Shown piece after piece: positions 51,908-60,271 of a stretch of 64,000 bases of DNA. Position 1 is the stretch's first letter. Each line of letters starts with the position of its first letter. The stretch is from CAVRXQ01 sp963725215. Lineage in GTDB: Bacteria > Actinomycetota > Acidimicrobiia > Acidimicrobiales > Bog-793. The stretch lies in contig CAVRXQ010000001.1 of NCBI GenBank assembly GCA_963725215.1, positions 248,001-312,000 on the forward strand, written 5' to 3'. The notes below the pieces were generated by a model. That model searched no databases. It was not told the origin of the DNA and worked only from the letters and a program-made list of their open reading frames with translations. Made by a program: the position numbers and the translations under genes.

Positions 51908-53155
51908 TCCCCACCGCCCGTTTTGAGCGGCTGCGTGCGCTGAGGCGCTCCGCCCATCCCACCGACCTCCGGCGCGCCCGCGCTGATAAGAGGCGTCCCG
52001 GCGCCTTCGATCGTTGACAGGCGCGGTCGAATCGCAACCGGAGGGGCCGACGCTCTCGCTCGGGCGCGCCGGCGCATGTATTCGAGCGACACGACGAAGA
52101 CGACGACAAGCCCCTCGAGCGCGGTCACCATGTCAGCTGGCACACCCGTCGCGACTTGGAGGGCGTCGCCACCAACGAGCAGCCCGCCGAATAAGAAAGC
52201 AGAGAGAATCGTCCAAAGCGGGCTCAGCGCGCCGAAAAGCGCGACGACGATCCCGTTGAACCCATCCGATCCCGTGAATCCGGTGAGACTTCCGTCGGTC
52301 ACCATCCGGTGAGCGATGCTCCCGAAGACGAGCATCGACCCTCCGAGCCCGCACATCGCACCGCTGAGCGCCATGGCGAGGGTGATCGTCCGCTTCACGT
52401 GGATGCCGGAGTATCTCGACGCTTCACGCGAGATCCCGACCGCGCGCAGCCGAAATCCAAAACCCGTTCGCCACAGAAGGATGTATGCCCCTACCGCAAC
52501 GACGACGGCGATGAGCACACCGAGGTGGAGTTGGGTCCCGTGAATGAGGATCGGCAACCACGAGTTGTGTGGAAGAAGCCGCGTCTCCGGGATGAGGCCG
52601 TAGGTCGAGTTCTGCGTCTTGTCGACCATCGGTCCTGCCAGGAGGTAGTTCATAACCTGGACGGCGACGAGGTTGAGCATGATCGTGCTGAGGATCTCGT
52701 TGACGTTGAAGTACGCCTTGAACGCGCCCGGGATGGCACCCCAGACGGCTCCTCCAGCGGCGCCGGCGAGGAGGACGAGCGGGATCAGCACGACGCTCGG
52801 CAGGTTCGGAAGGGCAAGGGCGGTCGCCGAGCCGGCGAGTCCGCCGACTGCGAGCTGACCCTCACCACCGATGTTGAGCACGTTGGCGCGGAACGCGATG
52901 CAAATCCCGACCCCGACGAGGAGCAGCGGAGCCGCCTTGACGGCGGTCGCGCTCGAGCGCGTAGTTGCCGACAAAGGCACCGTCGAAGAGGGCGTGATAG
53001 CCGGTCACGGGGTTGGCGCCGAGGGCAACCATCATCACGACGCCGAGCAAGAGCGCGACGATCAGCGAGGCCGGCAGCGCAAACCAACTAAGCAGAAACT
53101 GCTGCCAATCCCACCGCCGTCTCGTCGGAGACGCCCGCGAGGCTGCCTTGGGCAT
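51904..53155 (-). CDS. Nucleoside ABC transporter permease, NupP type (system 3; apparent frameshift near 52953)
   Basis: First gene of importer system 3. ATG at 53155 (GTG at 53161 also possible) lies five bases after GGAGG. N-terminal part: WQQFLLSWFALPASLIVALL, then VMMVALGANPVTGYHALFDG and FVGNYAL. At about 52948-52958 the frame changes; homology resumes as AVKAAPLLLVGVGICIAFRA and the loop NVLNIGGEGQLAVGG, NVNEILSTIMLNLVAVQ. Removing one base restores 416 residues. Both parts are well conserved, so I favour a sequence error. The ribosome site overlaps the foot of a small hairpin at 53165-53178 (CCGCC/GGCGG). Confidence 0.82.
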
Positions 53156-53525
53156 GCGCACCTCCCGCCGTTCGGCGGTCCGTTCCGCCTCGGGCCGTCT
53201 GCGTCTGTTACCTGTTCGTAAGAAAGCAAAGCTGACAACCCGGGCGAGGCGAAGGGCCTAAAGGCCCTCGCAAGGTGCCTTTGAGGTCCCGGACCAGCAC
53301 TCACCCGCTCCCGAGGACCGCGCCGCAGAGTCGATTGCCGATGGTCCCGAGCGGAGATGCGCGCCGGAATGGTTCGACAGTGCTTCGACGTCCACCAGGA
53401 CAAGTCCGGCGCACGTCGATCAATCCGTCGGCGATGATTGCCAAGCGCGCTGGTTGCGTCCGCTCACGCGTCGCACGAGACTTCTCCTCGCACCTCGTTT
53501 GCGTGCACTGAGCAAGAGGGGAACG
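53156..53525. promoter_or_regulatory. 370-base divergent control region with a palindrome
   Basis: Separates importer system 3 (minus) from the second beta-ureidopropionase gene (plus), so both promoters should be here. A perfect 16-base palindrome AGGGCCTAAAGGCCCT lies at 53253-53268, about 100 bases upstream of nupP3, and could be an operator. On the minus strand TTGTCA near 53235 is a possible -35 box without a clear -10. The hairpin at 53165-53178 borders the nupP3 ribosome site. No coding similarity seen. Confidence 0.4.
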
Positions 53526-54368
53526 ATGACTGACCTCGTTCGGGTTGCGCTCGTACAGCATCACTGGACCGGAGATAAGCAGTCGATGGTCGAAGCGAAT
53601 ATCGAGCTTGCGCGCGAGGCGTCGGCACAGGGGGCTCAGATTTTGTGCTTCCAGGAGTTGTTCTACGGGCCCTATTTCTGCCAAGTCCAGGATCCGCAGT
53701 ACTTCGCATACGCCGAGGCGGTTCCCGACGGGCCGACGACGCAGTTAATGTGCGCGCTGGCGCGGGAACTCAGCATGGTGCTCGTCGTACCCGTCTACGA
53801 AGAGGAGATGCCGGGCGTCCTCTACAACACCGCGTTCGTCGTTGATGCCGACGGCCAGTACCTCGGCAAGTACCGCAAGAGCCACATCCCCCAGGTCTAC
53901 GGATTCTGGGAGAAGTTCTACTTCCGTCCCGGGAACCTCGGGTATCCCGTATTCGACACCGCGGCGGGCCGCATCGGCGTCTACATCTGCTACGACCGCC
54001 ACTTCCCCGAGGGATGGCGGGCGCTCGGACTCAAAGGGGCGCGGATCGTGTTCAATCCTTCCGCGACGAGTCGGAGCCACTCTCAGTACCTTTGGCTTCT
54101 CGAACAGCCCGCGGCCGCGGTTGCGAACGAGTACTTCGTGGCAGCCATCAACCGTGTCGGAACTGAGCCTCTCGGCGATAACGACTTCTACGGAAGCTCG
54201 TACGTAGCGAGCCCACGAGGGCAACTCGTCGGCGAAGCGGCTTCAGACTCGAAGGACGAGTTGATCGTGCGCGACTGCGACATGGCGATTCTCGACGAGG
54301 TTCGCGCGCAGTGGGCCTTCTACCGCGACCGCCGTCCGGAGATATATGAGGAACTCACGACTCCCTAG
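53526..54368 (+). CDS. Beta-ureidopropionase (N-carbamoyl-beta-alanine amidohydrolase), copy 2
   Basis: 280-residue nitrilase-superfamily amidase, same length as copy 1 at 11318-12160 and about 80% identical by eye with no gaps. Catalytic Glu44 (CFQELFYGPY), Lys118 (KYRKSHIP) and Cys155 (GVYICYDRHFPEG) are conserved. ATG at 53526 is preceded by AGAGGGG. It is alone on the plus strand, divergent from importer system 3 and convergent with glycerate kinase. Substrates as for copy 1; differing control of the two copies is likely since their upstream regions are unrelated. Confidence 0.88.
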   Translation: MTDLVRVALVQHHWTGDKQSMVEANIELAREASAQGAQILCFQELFYGPYFCQVQDPQYFAYAEAVPDGPTTQLMCALARELSMVLVVPVYEEEMPGVLYNTAFVVDADGQYLGKYRKSHIPQVYGFWEKFYFRPGNLGYPVFDTAAGRIGVYICYDRHFPEGWRALGLKGARIVFNPSATSRSHSQYLWLLEQPAAAVANEYFVAAINRVGTEPLGDNDFYGSSYVASPRGQLVGEAASDSKDELIVRDCDMAILDEVRAQWAFYRDRRPEIYEELTTP

Positions 54369-54375
54369 AGACCTT

Positions 54376-54392
54376 GCGCGCTAGGTGCGCGC
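54376..54392. terminator. Hairpin between convergent genes
   Basis: GCGCGC-TAGGT-GCGCGC, 6-bp stem, eight bases after the beta-ureidopropionase stop and ten before the glycerate kinase stop. Placed where a two-way terminator would be expected, but short and without T-runs. Confidence 0.35.
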
Positions 54393-54401
54393 GATCGAGC
54401 G

Positions 54402-55399
54402 TCACTCGGAAACACGGGCCGCGATCACGCATCGCACTGCGTCTCGGAGGCACTGTGAAGTGTCGTGAAACGCCCTTCGCGCGCCGTACCGCTCGACGAG
54501 CGAGATCGCCTCGACACGGTCCGGAGTTCCCACCGCGATCTGCCCCGCGACGATGACAGCCGGCACGTGAGCCCGCGTCGCGTGCCGGCGCACCCCGCCG
54601 ACGACCTTGCCAGCAAACGAGGTCAGGTCGAGCCGACCCTCGCCGGTAACGACGAGGTCGGCAGGCGTGAACACGGTATCGAGGCCGACCTCGTCGGCGA
54701 TTAGTTCGAAGCCGGCGCGCAACGTCGCCCCCAGCGCGAGGAGCCCGCCTGCGAGACCGCCGGCGGCGCCGCCCCCATCGACCTCCCGGACGTCGACTCC
54801 GAACTCCCGCCGATAACAATCGGCGATTTCCTCTAGCCGTCTGGTCAACGTCTCCACCGTGGGGCCATCGGCACCCTTCTGCGGTGCGAACACCCGCGCC
54901 GCGTCGACAAAGCGCGTTTCGACGTCGCAGGCGACCTCGACCGCGACCCCGTCCTCCGCGAAGCGACGGTGCGCGAGCGCGTCGATTGCGCCGAGTCCAC
55001 CGTCGGTCGTTGCAGAGCCGCCGACGCCGACGATGATCCGGCGCGCACCGAACCGGATCGCGTCCGCAATGATCTCGCCCGTGCCGTACGTCGTCGCGCG
55101 GACCGGATCGTTGTCTTGCGGACCGCCGACGAGACCCAGTCCCGAGGCCGTGGCCATCTCGATCACCGCGAGCTCGTCCTCGAGTCGCCATCCCGCGACG
55201 ACGGTCGCGCCGAGCGGACCAGTCGCGGTGCTCGCGGGTTCGAGCCGCCGAGCACCTCCAGGCTGCCTTCGCCGCCGTCGGCGAGCGGACGTTCACGCGC
55301 CGTCCATCCGAGGTCTCGAGCGCCGTTCGCCATCGCCTGAGCCGCTTCAGACGCGGAGAGCGTGCCGCGAAACTTGTCGGGCGCCGCGACTAAATGCAT
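54402..55399 (-). CDS. Glycerate 2-kinase (apparent frameshift near 55238)
   Basis: Phosphorylates D-glycerate to 2-phosphoglycerate; GlxK/GarK family. ATG at 55399 (MHLVAAPDKFRGTLSASEAA) behind AAGGGGG. Further parts: ERPLADGGEGSLEVLGGS, then after a break TGPLGATVVAGWRLEDELAV, IEMATASGLGLVGG, GTGEIIADAIRFGARRIIVG, GGSATTDGGLGAIDALAHRR and GAAGGLAGGLLALGATLRAG. The frame changes at about 55234-55242; one added base gives 332 residues, slightly short of the usual ~375. Probably a sequence error. In purine catabolism this enzyme follows glyoxylate conversion to glycerate, which suits the neighbourhood. Confidence 0.83.
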
Positions 55400-55422
55400 T
55401 GGCCCCCCTTGGCGCGCCATGT

Positions 55423-55590
55423 CGCGATTTTCTCGTGAAACGCCTCATCGACGAGGCCGGCGTGGCGCGCCTCGCCGGCACGACGTTCGGGTCGTGGGGC
55501 GAGTGGTATCTCCGCCGTTCCTACGCGAACCCGATCGGCAACATCCGGGGCGCGCTCGAATCAATCAAGGAGTTCACGGCGCGACTTTGA
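55423..55590 (+). pseudogene. C-terminal remnant of a fold-type I aminotransferase
   Basis: About 55 codons that read RDFLVKRLIDEAGVARLAG, TTFGSWGEWYLRRSYANP and IGNIRGALESIKEF before a stop. This is the typical last segment of AspC-like PLP aminotransferases (consensus LLEEAGVAVVPGSAFG ... LRISYA ... LEEALERI). Nothing resembling the upstream ~330 residues precedes it; the glycerate kinase start on the other strand begins 24 bases away. I read it as a truncated leftover of a rearrangement. A GTG at 55435 could in principle start a 51-residue peptide, but function is unlikely. Confidence 0.6.
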
Positions 55591-55600
55591 TTTGCTGCCA

Positions 55601-56524
55601 CTAGTGCGAACTGGGGCCCCGCTTCCGAACGATCGGTTCGTAGTGCTCCACCATGCGATAACGATCGAAGTCGAACACGGTCTTCTTGTAGCGGTCGCAC
55701 CAATCGAGGTCGCACGCCGCGGTGACGAGCTCGTCGGCGGTCGTGTACGCGCAGGCGACGATCTGACCCGATGGCGCGACGATGCAGCTCTGCGCGAGCG
55801 ATTCCACGCCCTCTTCGAGGCCGCCTTTCGCGGCGGCGACGATGAACGTTCCGTTCTGGTACGCGCCGGCCTGCATCACGAGCGCGTTGTGAAAGCCCTG
55901 GAGCACGTCTTGACTGGGATCAGGGGCGTAGTGGATCGGGGTGTTGTAGCCACAGAGGATCATCTCGACGCCGTGGAGTCCCATCACCCGGTAGGTCTCT
56001 GGCCAGCGACGGTCGTTGCAGATCATCATCCCGATGGCGCCGCCGAACGCAGGCCAGACCTCGAAGCCCTCGGGTCCGGGCTCGAAGTAGTACCGCTCGA
56101 GGTGCTGGAACGGCCGCCACGACTCGGGCTCGTCGTGTCCTGGGATGTGGACCTTGCGGTACTTCGCGACGACTTCGCCCTCGCCGTCGATAAGAACCTG
56201 GGTGTTGTAGTGGTGTCCTTCGGGAGTCAGCTCGGCGTACCCGAGAGAGAACCCGATGCCGAGGGAACGGGCGCGCTCGAACAGTGGTTTCGTCACCGGG
56301 CTCGGCATCTCGGTCTCGAACCAGGCGTCGATCTCTTTCTGGTCTTCGATGTACCAGCGGGGAAAGAACGTCGTCAGCGCGAGCTCTGGGAACACAACGA
56401 GCTGGCAGTCGCGGCTCGAGGCCTCTTCAAGCAATCCGATCAGTCGATCGACGACGGCCTCTCGCGGCTCCCCTCGCGACACCGGACCGAGCTGTCCGGC
56501 TCCGACCGTGATCACCCGGCTCAT
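55601..56524 (-). CDS. N-carbamoyl-D-amino acid hydrolase
   Basis: Hydrolyses N-carbamoyl-D-amino acids to D-amino acid, CO2 and ammonia; cytoplasmic nitrilase-superfamily enzyme, 307 residues as in the Agrobacterium enzyme. Catalytic triad Glu47 (VVFPELALTTFFPRW), Lys124 (KYRKVHIPGH) and Cys169 (MMICNDRRWPETYRVMG). The segments GYAELTPEG, FQHLERYYFEPG, GYNTPIHYAPDPSQDVL and SCIVAPSGQIVA follow the D-carbamoylase pattern closely, distinguishing it from the two beta-ureidopropionases here. ATG at 56524. With the hydantoinase at 9905-11308 it would complete hydantoin to D-amino acid conversion. Confidence 0.9.
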   Translation of the reverse strand: MSRVITVGAGQLGPVSRGEPREAVVDRLIGLLEEASSRDCQLVVFPELALTTFFPRWYIEDQKEIDAWFETEMPSPVTKPLFERARSLGIGFSLGYAELTPEGHHYNTQVLIDGEGEVVAKYRKVHIPGHDEPESWRPFQHLERYYFEPGPEGFEVWPAFGGAIGMMICNDRRWPETYRVMGLHGVEMILCGYNTPIHYAPDPSQDVLQGFHNALVMQAGAYQNGTFIVAAAKGGLEEGVESLAQSCIVAPSGQIVACAYTTADELVTAACDLDWCDRYKKTVFDFDRYRMVEHYEPIVRKRGPSSH

Positions 56525-56714
56525 CGTTCTCCTTCGCCAGACGGCAGCGTCCGCGTCGACCAGTCCGTCAACTCTTCACGGCGCGCCCGAAGGAGCAACT
56601 GTAGGAGTGACACGCGAACCCGGTCTATTGGCCATCAGAAAACATCGGGGACGAAACCTTCTGGCAGAGATCGATAGTGATTCGCCTCTCCCAGTAGTTG
56701 TTCTGATTGCTGCA

Positions 56715-56744
56715 CGCGCCACCCTCAGCTCTGGGGGTGGCGCG
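56715..56744. terminator. Hairpin after the GYD gene
   Basis: Perfect 10-bp stem CGCGCCACCC/GGGTGGCGCG with a 10-base loop, 12 bases past the GYD stop in its direction of transcription. No T-run follows, so termination strength is uncertain. Confidence 0.45.
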
Positions 56745-56755
56745 CGGCAAAAACG

Positions 56756-57034
56756 TCAGACGGATGCCAGGAAGAACTCGATGTCGAAGGCCTCAAGGCC
56801 CTCGAGCACGAAGTACCCCAGCTCGGCCAGCTTGACCCGCGCCTTGAACGCAACTTCAGGGTTCGGGTACTTGGCCACGGCAATGAAGTCGTATTGTCCG
56901 CCGGTTGCCCACACAGACTCAAGCTTGCCGCCGAACTGCTCCGTCACTCCGGTCACTTTGGTCAGAATGTCCTTGGCCTCGGGCAAGTGCTCGCGGCCTT
57001 TCGGTGTCAGCTTCAGCAACGTGATGTATTTCAT
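56756..57034 (-). CDS. GYD-domain protein
   Basis: 92-residue protein from ATG at 57034 (MKYITLLKLTPKGREHL) with a strong GGGAGGTGA ribosome site. The core GGKLESVWATGGQYDFIAVA and the C-terminal half match the GYD domain, a small ferredoxin-like fold of unknown function. No catalytic residues or signal peptide. It is divergent from the PLP-SsnA-YgeW operon and may share its control region. Role unknown; a regulator or small-molecule binder is conceivable. Confidence 0.75.
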   Translation of the reverse strand: MKYITLLKLTPKGREHLPEAKDILTKVTGVTEQFGGKLESVWATGGQYDFIAVAKYPNPEVAFKARVKLAELGYFVLEGLEAFDIEFFLASV

Positions 57035-57396
57035 CGTCTCACCTCCCTTCCAAGCGAATAACGCACCCGGATCAGAACCCGGGCGGAAGCGGCGAGGTGA
57101 GAAACCTCTCGGCTGTCCCCCTAACGCGCAAGGAGTGTGAGAGGCGAAGGTCCCTTGGAGATGTGGCCGCGATTCGATCTTGGTGCCCGTTCGAGGTCGA
57201 GACCGGACGTTGCGCAGCGTTCGGGACTTCCGACCCAGGTCAGCCCGCCGCCTCGGGAGTACCGTCGGCACGAAACGACCCCGCTCGCCGGCATGCGTCG
57301 ACGGGTTCGACCAGGAAGTAAACGGGGACGTGCAGGTGCGCTGAGGCCTCGACCTCTGAAGTGAACCCGAGGTTTCAGCTGCAGAACGGGAGGGAC
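57035..57396. promoter_or_regulatory. 362-base divergent control region
   Basis: Between the GYD gene (minus) and the PLP-SsnA-YgeW operon (plus). It contains two weak inverted repeats: CCCGG/CCGGG at 57066-57083 and GAGGT/ACCTC at 57094-57108, both in the GYD leader. No convincing promoter boxes, riboswitch pattern or coding similarity found. Confidence 0.35.
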
Positions 57397-58893
57397 ATGC
57401 CGACACTCGGCCTCGAAGACCACATCGTCGATCAGCGCGTCTACGCGCGGACCGTACAGCGCTTCCGCGAGGCACAGATCCGTCTCCCAACCTTCGCCGA
57501 GCTCGCCGATCCGACGCGCATCGCGGGGACAACTGCGGCGGCGGTCTCCGGGATCGACCCGGACGCCGCGAACCCACTCAACTTGTTCCGGGTCCACTGG
57601 TACAACGACGCCAATCGGACGGGCACCGTTGCGCTCCCCGGCCACGTCGTCCTACCGAGCTCGCTCACCGGGGTCGACGCGCGCATCGTCGTCGCGTTCG
57701 GCGACCGCTTCCCCCTCATTCGCACGCACAAAGTCCTCGCGGCGTACGCGTGCCTTGCACCGCGGGTCATCACCGGCCAGTTCGACCCGACCTCGCACCG
57801 AGCGATCTGGCCATCGACCGGGAACTACTGCCGCGGCGGCGTCGCGATCTCGAGGCTCATGGGTTGCCGCGGCGTCGCAGTCCTGCCCGAAGGGATGAGC
57901 AAAGAGCGTTTCGCCTGGCTCGAAGAGTGGGTCGTCGAACCCGACGACATCATCCCGACGCCGGGCACGGAGAGCAACGTGAAAGAGATCTACGACAAGT
58001 GCGCGGAACTCTCCAAAGATCCGCGCAACGTGATCTTCAACCAGTTCTCCGAGTTCGGTAACCACCTCGCGCACTACCTCTGCACCGGCAGCGCGCTCGG
58101 CAGCATCTTCGAGTCCTTGCGGGCGAGCACACCCTCGCTCTCCCTCGCCGCGTTCGTGTCCGCGACCGGCTCCGCAGGCACGATCGGGGCCGGTGACTAT
58201 CTGAAGGATGCGTACGCAGCGAAGATCTGCGCCGTCGAGGCGCTCGAGTGCCCGACGATGCTCTCGAACGGCTTCGGCGAGCACAACATCCAAGGCATCG
58301 GCGACAAGCACATCCCGCTGATCCACAACGTCTACAACACCGACTTCGTGACGGCCGTCTCTGACCGCGCGACCGATCAGCTGTCACTGTTATTCGCCGA
58401 AGCGCCCGGCCGCTCCTACCTCGGGCGCCGGCGTGGGGTGCCGGACGAGATCCTCGGAGTCCTCGACGAATTCGGTCTCTCGAGCATCTGCAACGTCGTC
58501 GCGGCGGTGAAGGTCGCGAAGCACCTCGGCCTCGGCCCGGACGACGTTGTCATGACCGTCGCCACCGACGGCGCGGAGATGTATGAGAGCGAGCGCGAGC
58601 GCATCGGCGGCCGCGACTTCTCCGACGGTTTCGACGAGGTCGCGGCGGGCGAGGTGTTCGGCCGTTTCCTCCTCGGCGCGGAGGACGACCACCTCATCGA
58701 GACGACCTTCGAGGACCGGCAGAGGATCTTCAACCTTGGCTATTTCACCTGGGTCGAGCAGCAAGGCGTCTCGATCGCCGACTTCGTCGCCCGACGCGAT
58801 CAGCGATTCTGGGTCGGATTGAGAAAGAAGCTCGAGACCTGGGACGAGATGATCGCCGCGTTCAACGACGCCGCTGGTGTCGAGATCGGATGA
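57397..58893 (+). CDS. PLP-dependent fold-type II enzyme of unknown substrate (first of two)
   Basis: 498 residues from ATG at 57397 (MPTLGLEDHIVDQRV) behind GGGAGG; a GTG at 57361 would add 12 residues but has no ribosome site. Cysteine synthase/threonine dehydratase-like fold: probable PLP lysine Lys112 in RTHKVLAAYACL, the phosphate/carboxylate loop WPSTGNYCRGGVAISRLMG, and SATGSAGTIGAGDYLKDAYA for the PLP phosphate. The C-terminal ~130 residues have no match I know. As first gene of a six-gene coupled operon with SsnA and carbamoyltransferases it may be a lyase or beta-replacing enzyme on an amino acid such as diaminopropionate or a ureido derivative. I do not recognise the exact family. 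Confidence 0.65.
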   Translation: MPTLGLEDHIVDQRVYARTVQRFREAQIRLPTFAELADPTRIAGTTAAAVSGIDPDAANPLNLFRVHWYNDANRTGTVALPGHVVLPSSLTGVDARIVVAFGDRFPLIRTHKVLAAYACLAPRVITGQFDPTSHRAIWPSTGNYCRGGVAISRLMGCRGVAVLPEGMSKERFAWLEEWVVEPDDIIPTPGTESNVKEIYDKCAELSKDPRNVIFNQFSEFGNHLAHYLCTGSALGSIFESLRASTPSLSLAAFVSATGSAGTIGAGDYLKDAYAAKICAVEALECPTMLSNGFGEHNIQGIGDKHIPLIHNVYNTDFVTAVSDRATDQLSLLFAEAPGRSYLGRRRGVPDEILGVLDEFGLSSICNVVAAVKVAKHLGLGPDDVVMTVATDGAEMYESERERIGGRDFSDGFDEVAAGEVFGRFLLGAEDDHLIETTFEDRQRIFNLGYFTWVEQQGVSIADFVARRDQRFWVGLRKKLETWDEMIAAFNDAAGVEIG

Positions 58894-60263
58894 CGACGCG
58901 CGAGGCGACACCTGGTCCCAGCGCCCTCGTCTGCGGCGGTTGCGGTGCTTCCCCGGACCCTTTTGATCCTTTCCCTTTTACCTGCCCGAACGCCGGGAAG
59001 GGCGACGTCGACCACGTCTTGCGCCGAATCCTCGATGCCTCTGTGCTCGCATTCCCCGATGCCGTGTCGCATTCGAATGCGGCCGAGCCGTTTGTCGCTT
59101 ACCGCACGCTCCTCCACAGCTATCACCGCGCGCGGCAAGGGGGAATCTCCGACGAGGCGTTCCTCGCTCTGGTCCGCCGCCTCGACGGCGAGGTCGCCCG
59201 AGTCGACGGCCACGGCTTTGTGAAAACGCCGTTCCGCCGCAACGGGCACCTCTCCGATGCGCTCGGATTCGGCGCCGAAGGCGGCGTGTGGGTGAAAGAC
59301 GAGACGGGCAACGTCTCCGGCTCCCACAAGGGCCGTCACCTTATGGGCGTGCTACTCCACCTCGAGGTCTCCGAACTCCTCGGCCTCTCCGAGCGTGAGC
59401 ATCGCCCGCGCCTCGCCATCGCGAGCTGCGGGAACGCCGCGCTCGCCGCCGCTGTCGTCGCGGCCGCCGGCGGGTGGCGTCTGCGGGTGTTCGTCCCGAC
59501 GGACGCCGAGCCTCGCGTCGTTGAGCGTCTGCGAGATCTCGCCGCCGAAATCGAGATCTGCCCCCGCCGACCCGAGGACGCCGGCGACCCGACGTACCTC
59601 CGCCTGCTCGAGGACCTCGCCGACGGAGCCGTCCCTTTCACCTGCCAGGGAAACCTGAACGGCCTCGTTATCGAAGGCGGAGAAACTCTCGGCTATGAGA
59701 TCGCCGCCGACCTTGCGGCGGAGGACGAAGGTCCGCTGGATCACGTCGTCGTGCAGGTGGGCGGTGGTGCGCTCGCGAGCGCTTGCGCCCAGGCCTTCGA
59801 CGAGGCGTTCGAACTCGGAGCGCTCGCCCGGTGCCCGCGCCTGCACACGGTGCAGACCGCCGGTGGCCACCCGCTCGAACGCGCCTACCGCCTAGTGCGC
59901 GAGCACCTCGGTGCTGAATCAACGCCCGTACGCGCCGAAGCGGCAATCCGGGACGCGGCGCGGAACCGTTCGCAGTACATGTGGCCGTGGGAGAACGAGC
60001 CGAAGAGCATCGCCACGGGGATCCTCGACGACGAGACCTACGACTGGCTCGCCGTTGTCGCGGCCATGTTGTCGACTGGCGGACTCCCCGTCGTCGCGAG
60101 CGAGGAGTGTCTTTCAGAAGCGCACGAGCTCGGCAAGGCGGCCGGTTTCCGCGCCGACCCGACCGGTACCGCCTCCCTCGCCGGACTGCTCGATCTGTTA
60201 TCGAAGGGCGTCGTCACCCCCACCGAACGTGTCGCGGTGTTATTCACCGGCGTGGAACGCTGA
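58890..60263 (+). CDS. PLP-dependent fold-type II enzyme, threonine synthase/ammonia-lyase-like (second of two)
   Basis: 457 residues. The N-terminus has a zinc-ribbon-like CGGCG and a third Cys (Cys15, Cys18, Cys32), as in some threonine synthases. PLP lysine is Lys147 in DETGNVSGSHKGRHLMG; the substrate loop is IASCGNAALAAAVVAAAGGW and the PLP-phosphate loop VVVQVGGGALASACAQAF. Start ATG overlaps the preceding PLP gene by four bases. A catabolic ammonia-lyase role (the place of diaminopropionate ammonia-lyase YgeX in the E. coli cluster) is a reasonable guess, but sequence does not decide it; no threonine biosynthesis gene is near. Confidence 0.65.
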   Translation: MTTREATPGPSALVCGGCGASPDPFDPFPFTCPNAGKGDVDHVLRRILDASVLAFPDAVSHSNAAEPFVAYRTLLHSYHRARQGGISDEAFLALVRRLDGEVARVDGHGFVKTPFRRNGHLSDALGFGAEGGVWVKDETGNVSGSHKGRHLMGVLLHLEVSELLGLSEREHRPRLAIASCGNAALAAAVVAAAGGWRLRVFVPTDAEPRVVERLRDLAAEIEICPRRPEDAGDPTYLRLLEDLADGAVPFTCQGNLNGLVIEGGETLGYEIAADLAAEDEGPLDHVVVQVGGGALASACAQAFDEAFELGALARCPRLHTVQTAGGHPLERAYRLVREHLGAESTPVRAEAAIRDAARNRSQYMWPWENEPKSIATGILDDETYDWLAVVAAMLSTGGLPVVASEECLSEAHELGKAAGFRADPTGTASLAGLLDLLSKGVVTPTERVAVLFTGVER

Positions 60264-60271
60264 GGAAAGCC

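Noticed and set aside
57035..57396. Riboswitch upstream of the PLP-SsnA operon
   Set aside because: I compared the region with remembered glycine, purine and guanidine riboswitch consensus elements and found only short unrelated hairpins.
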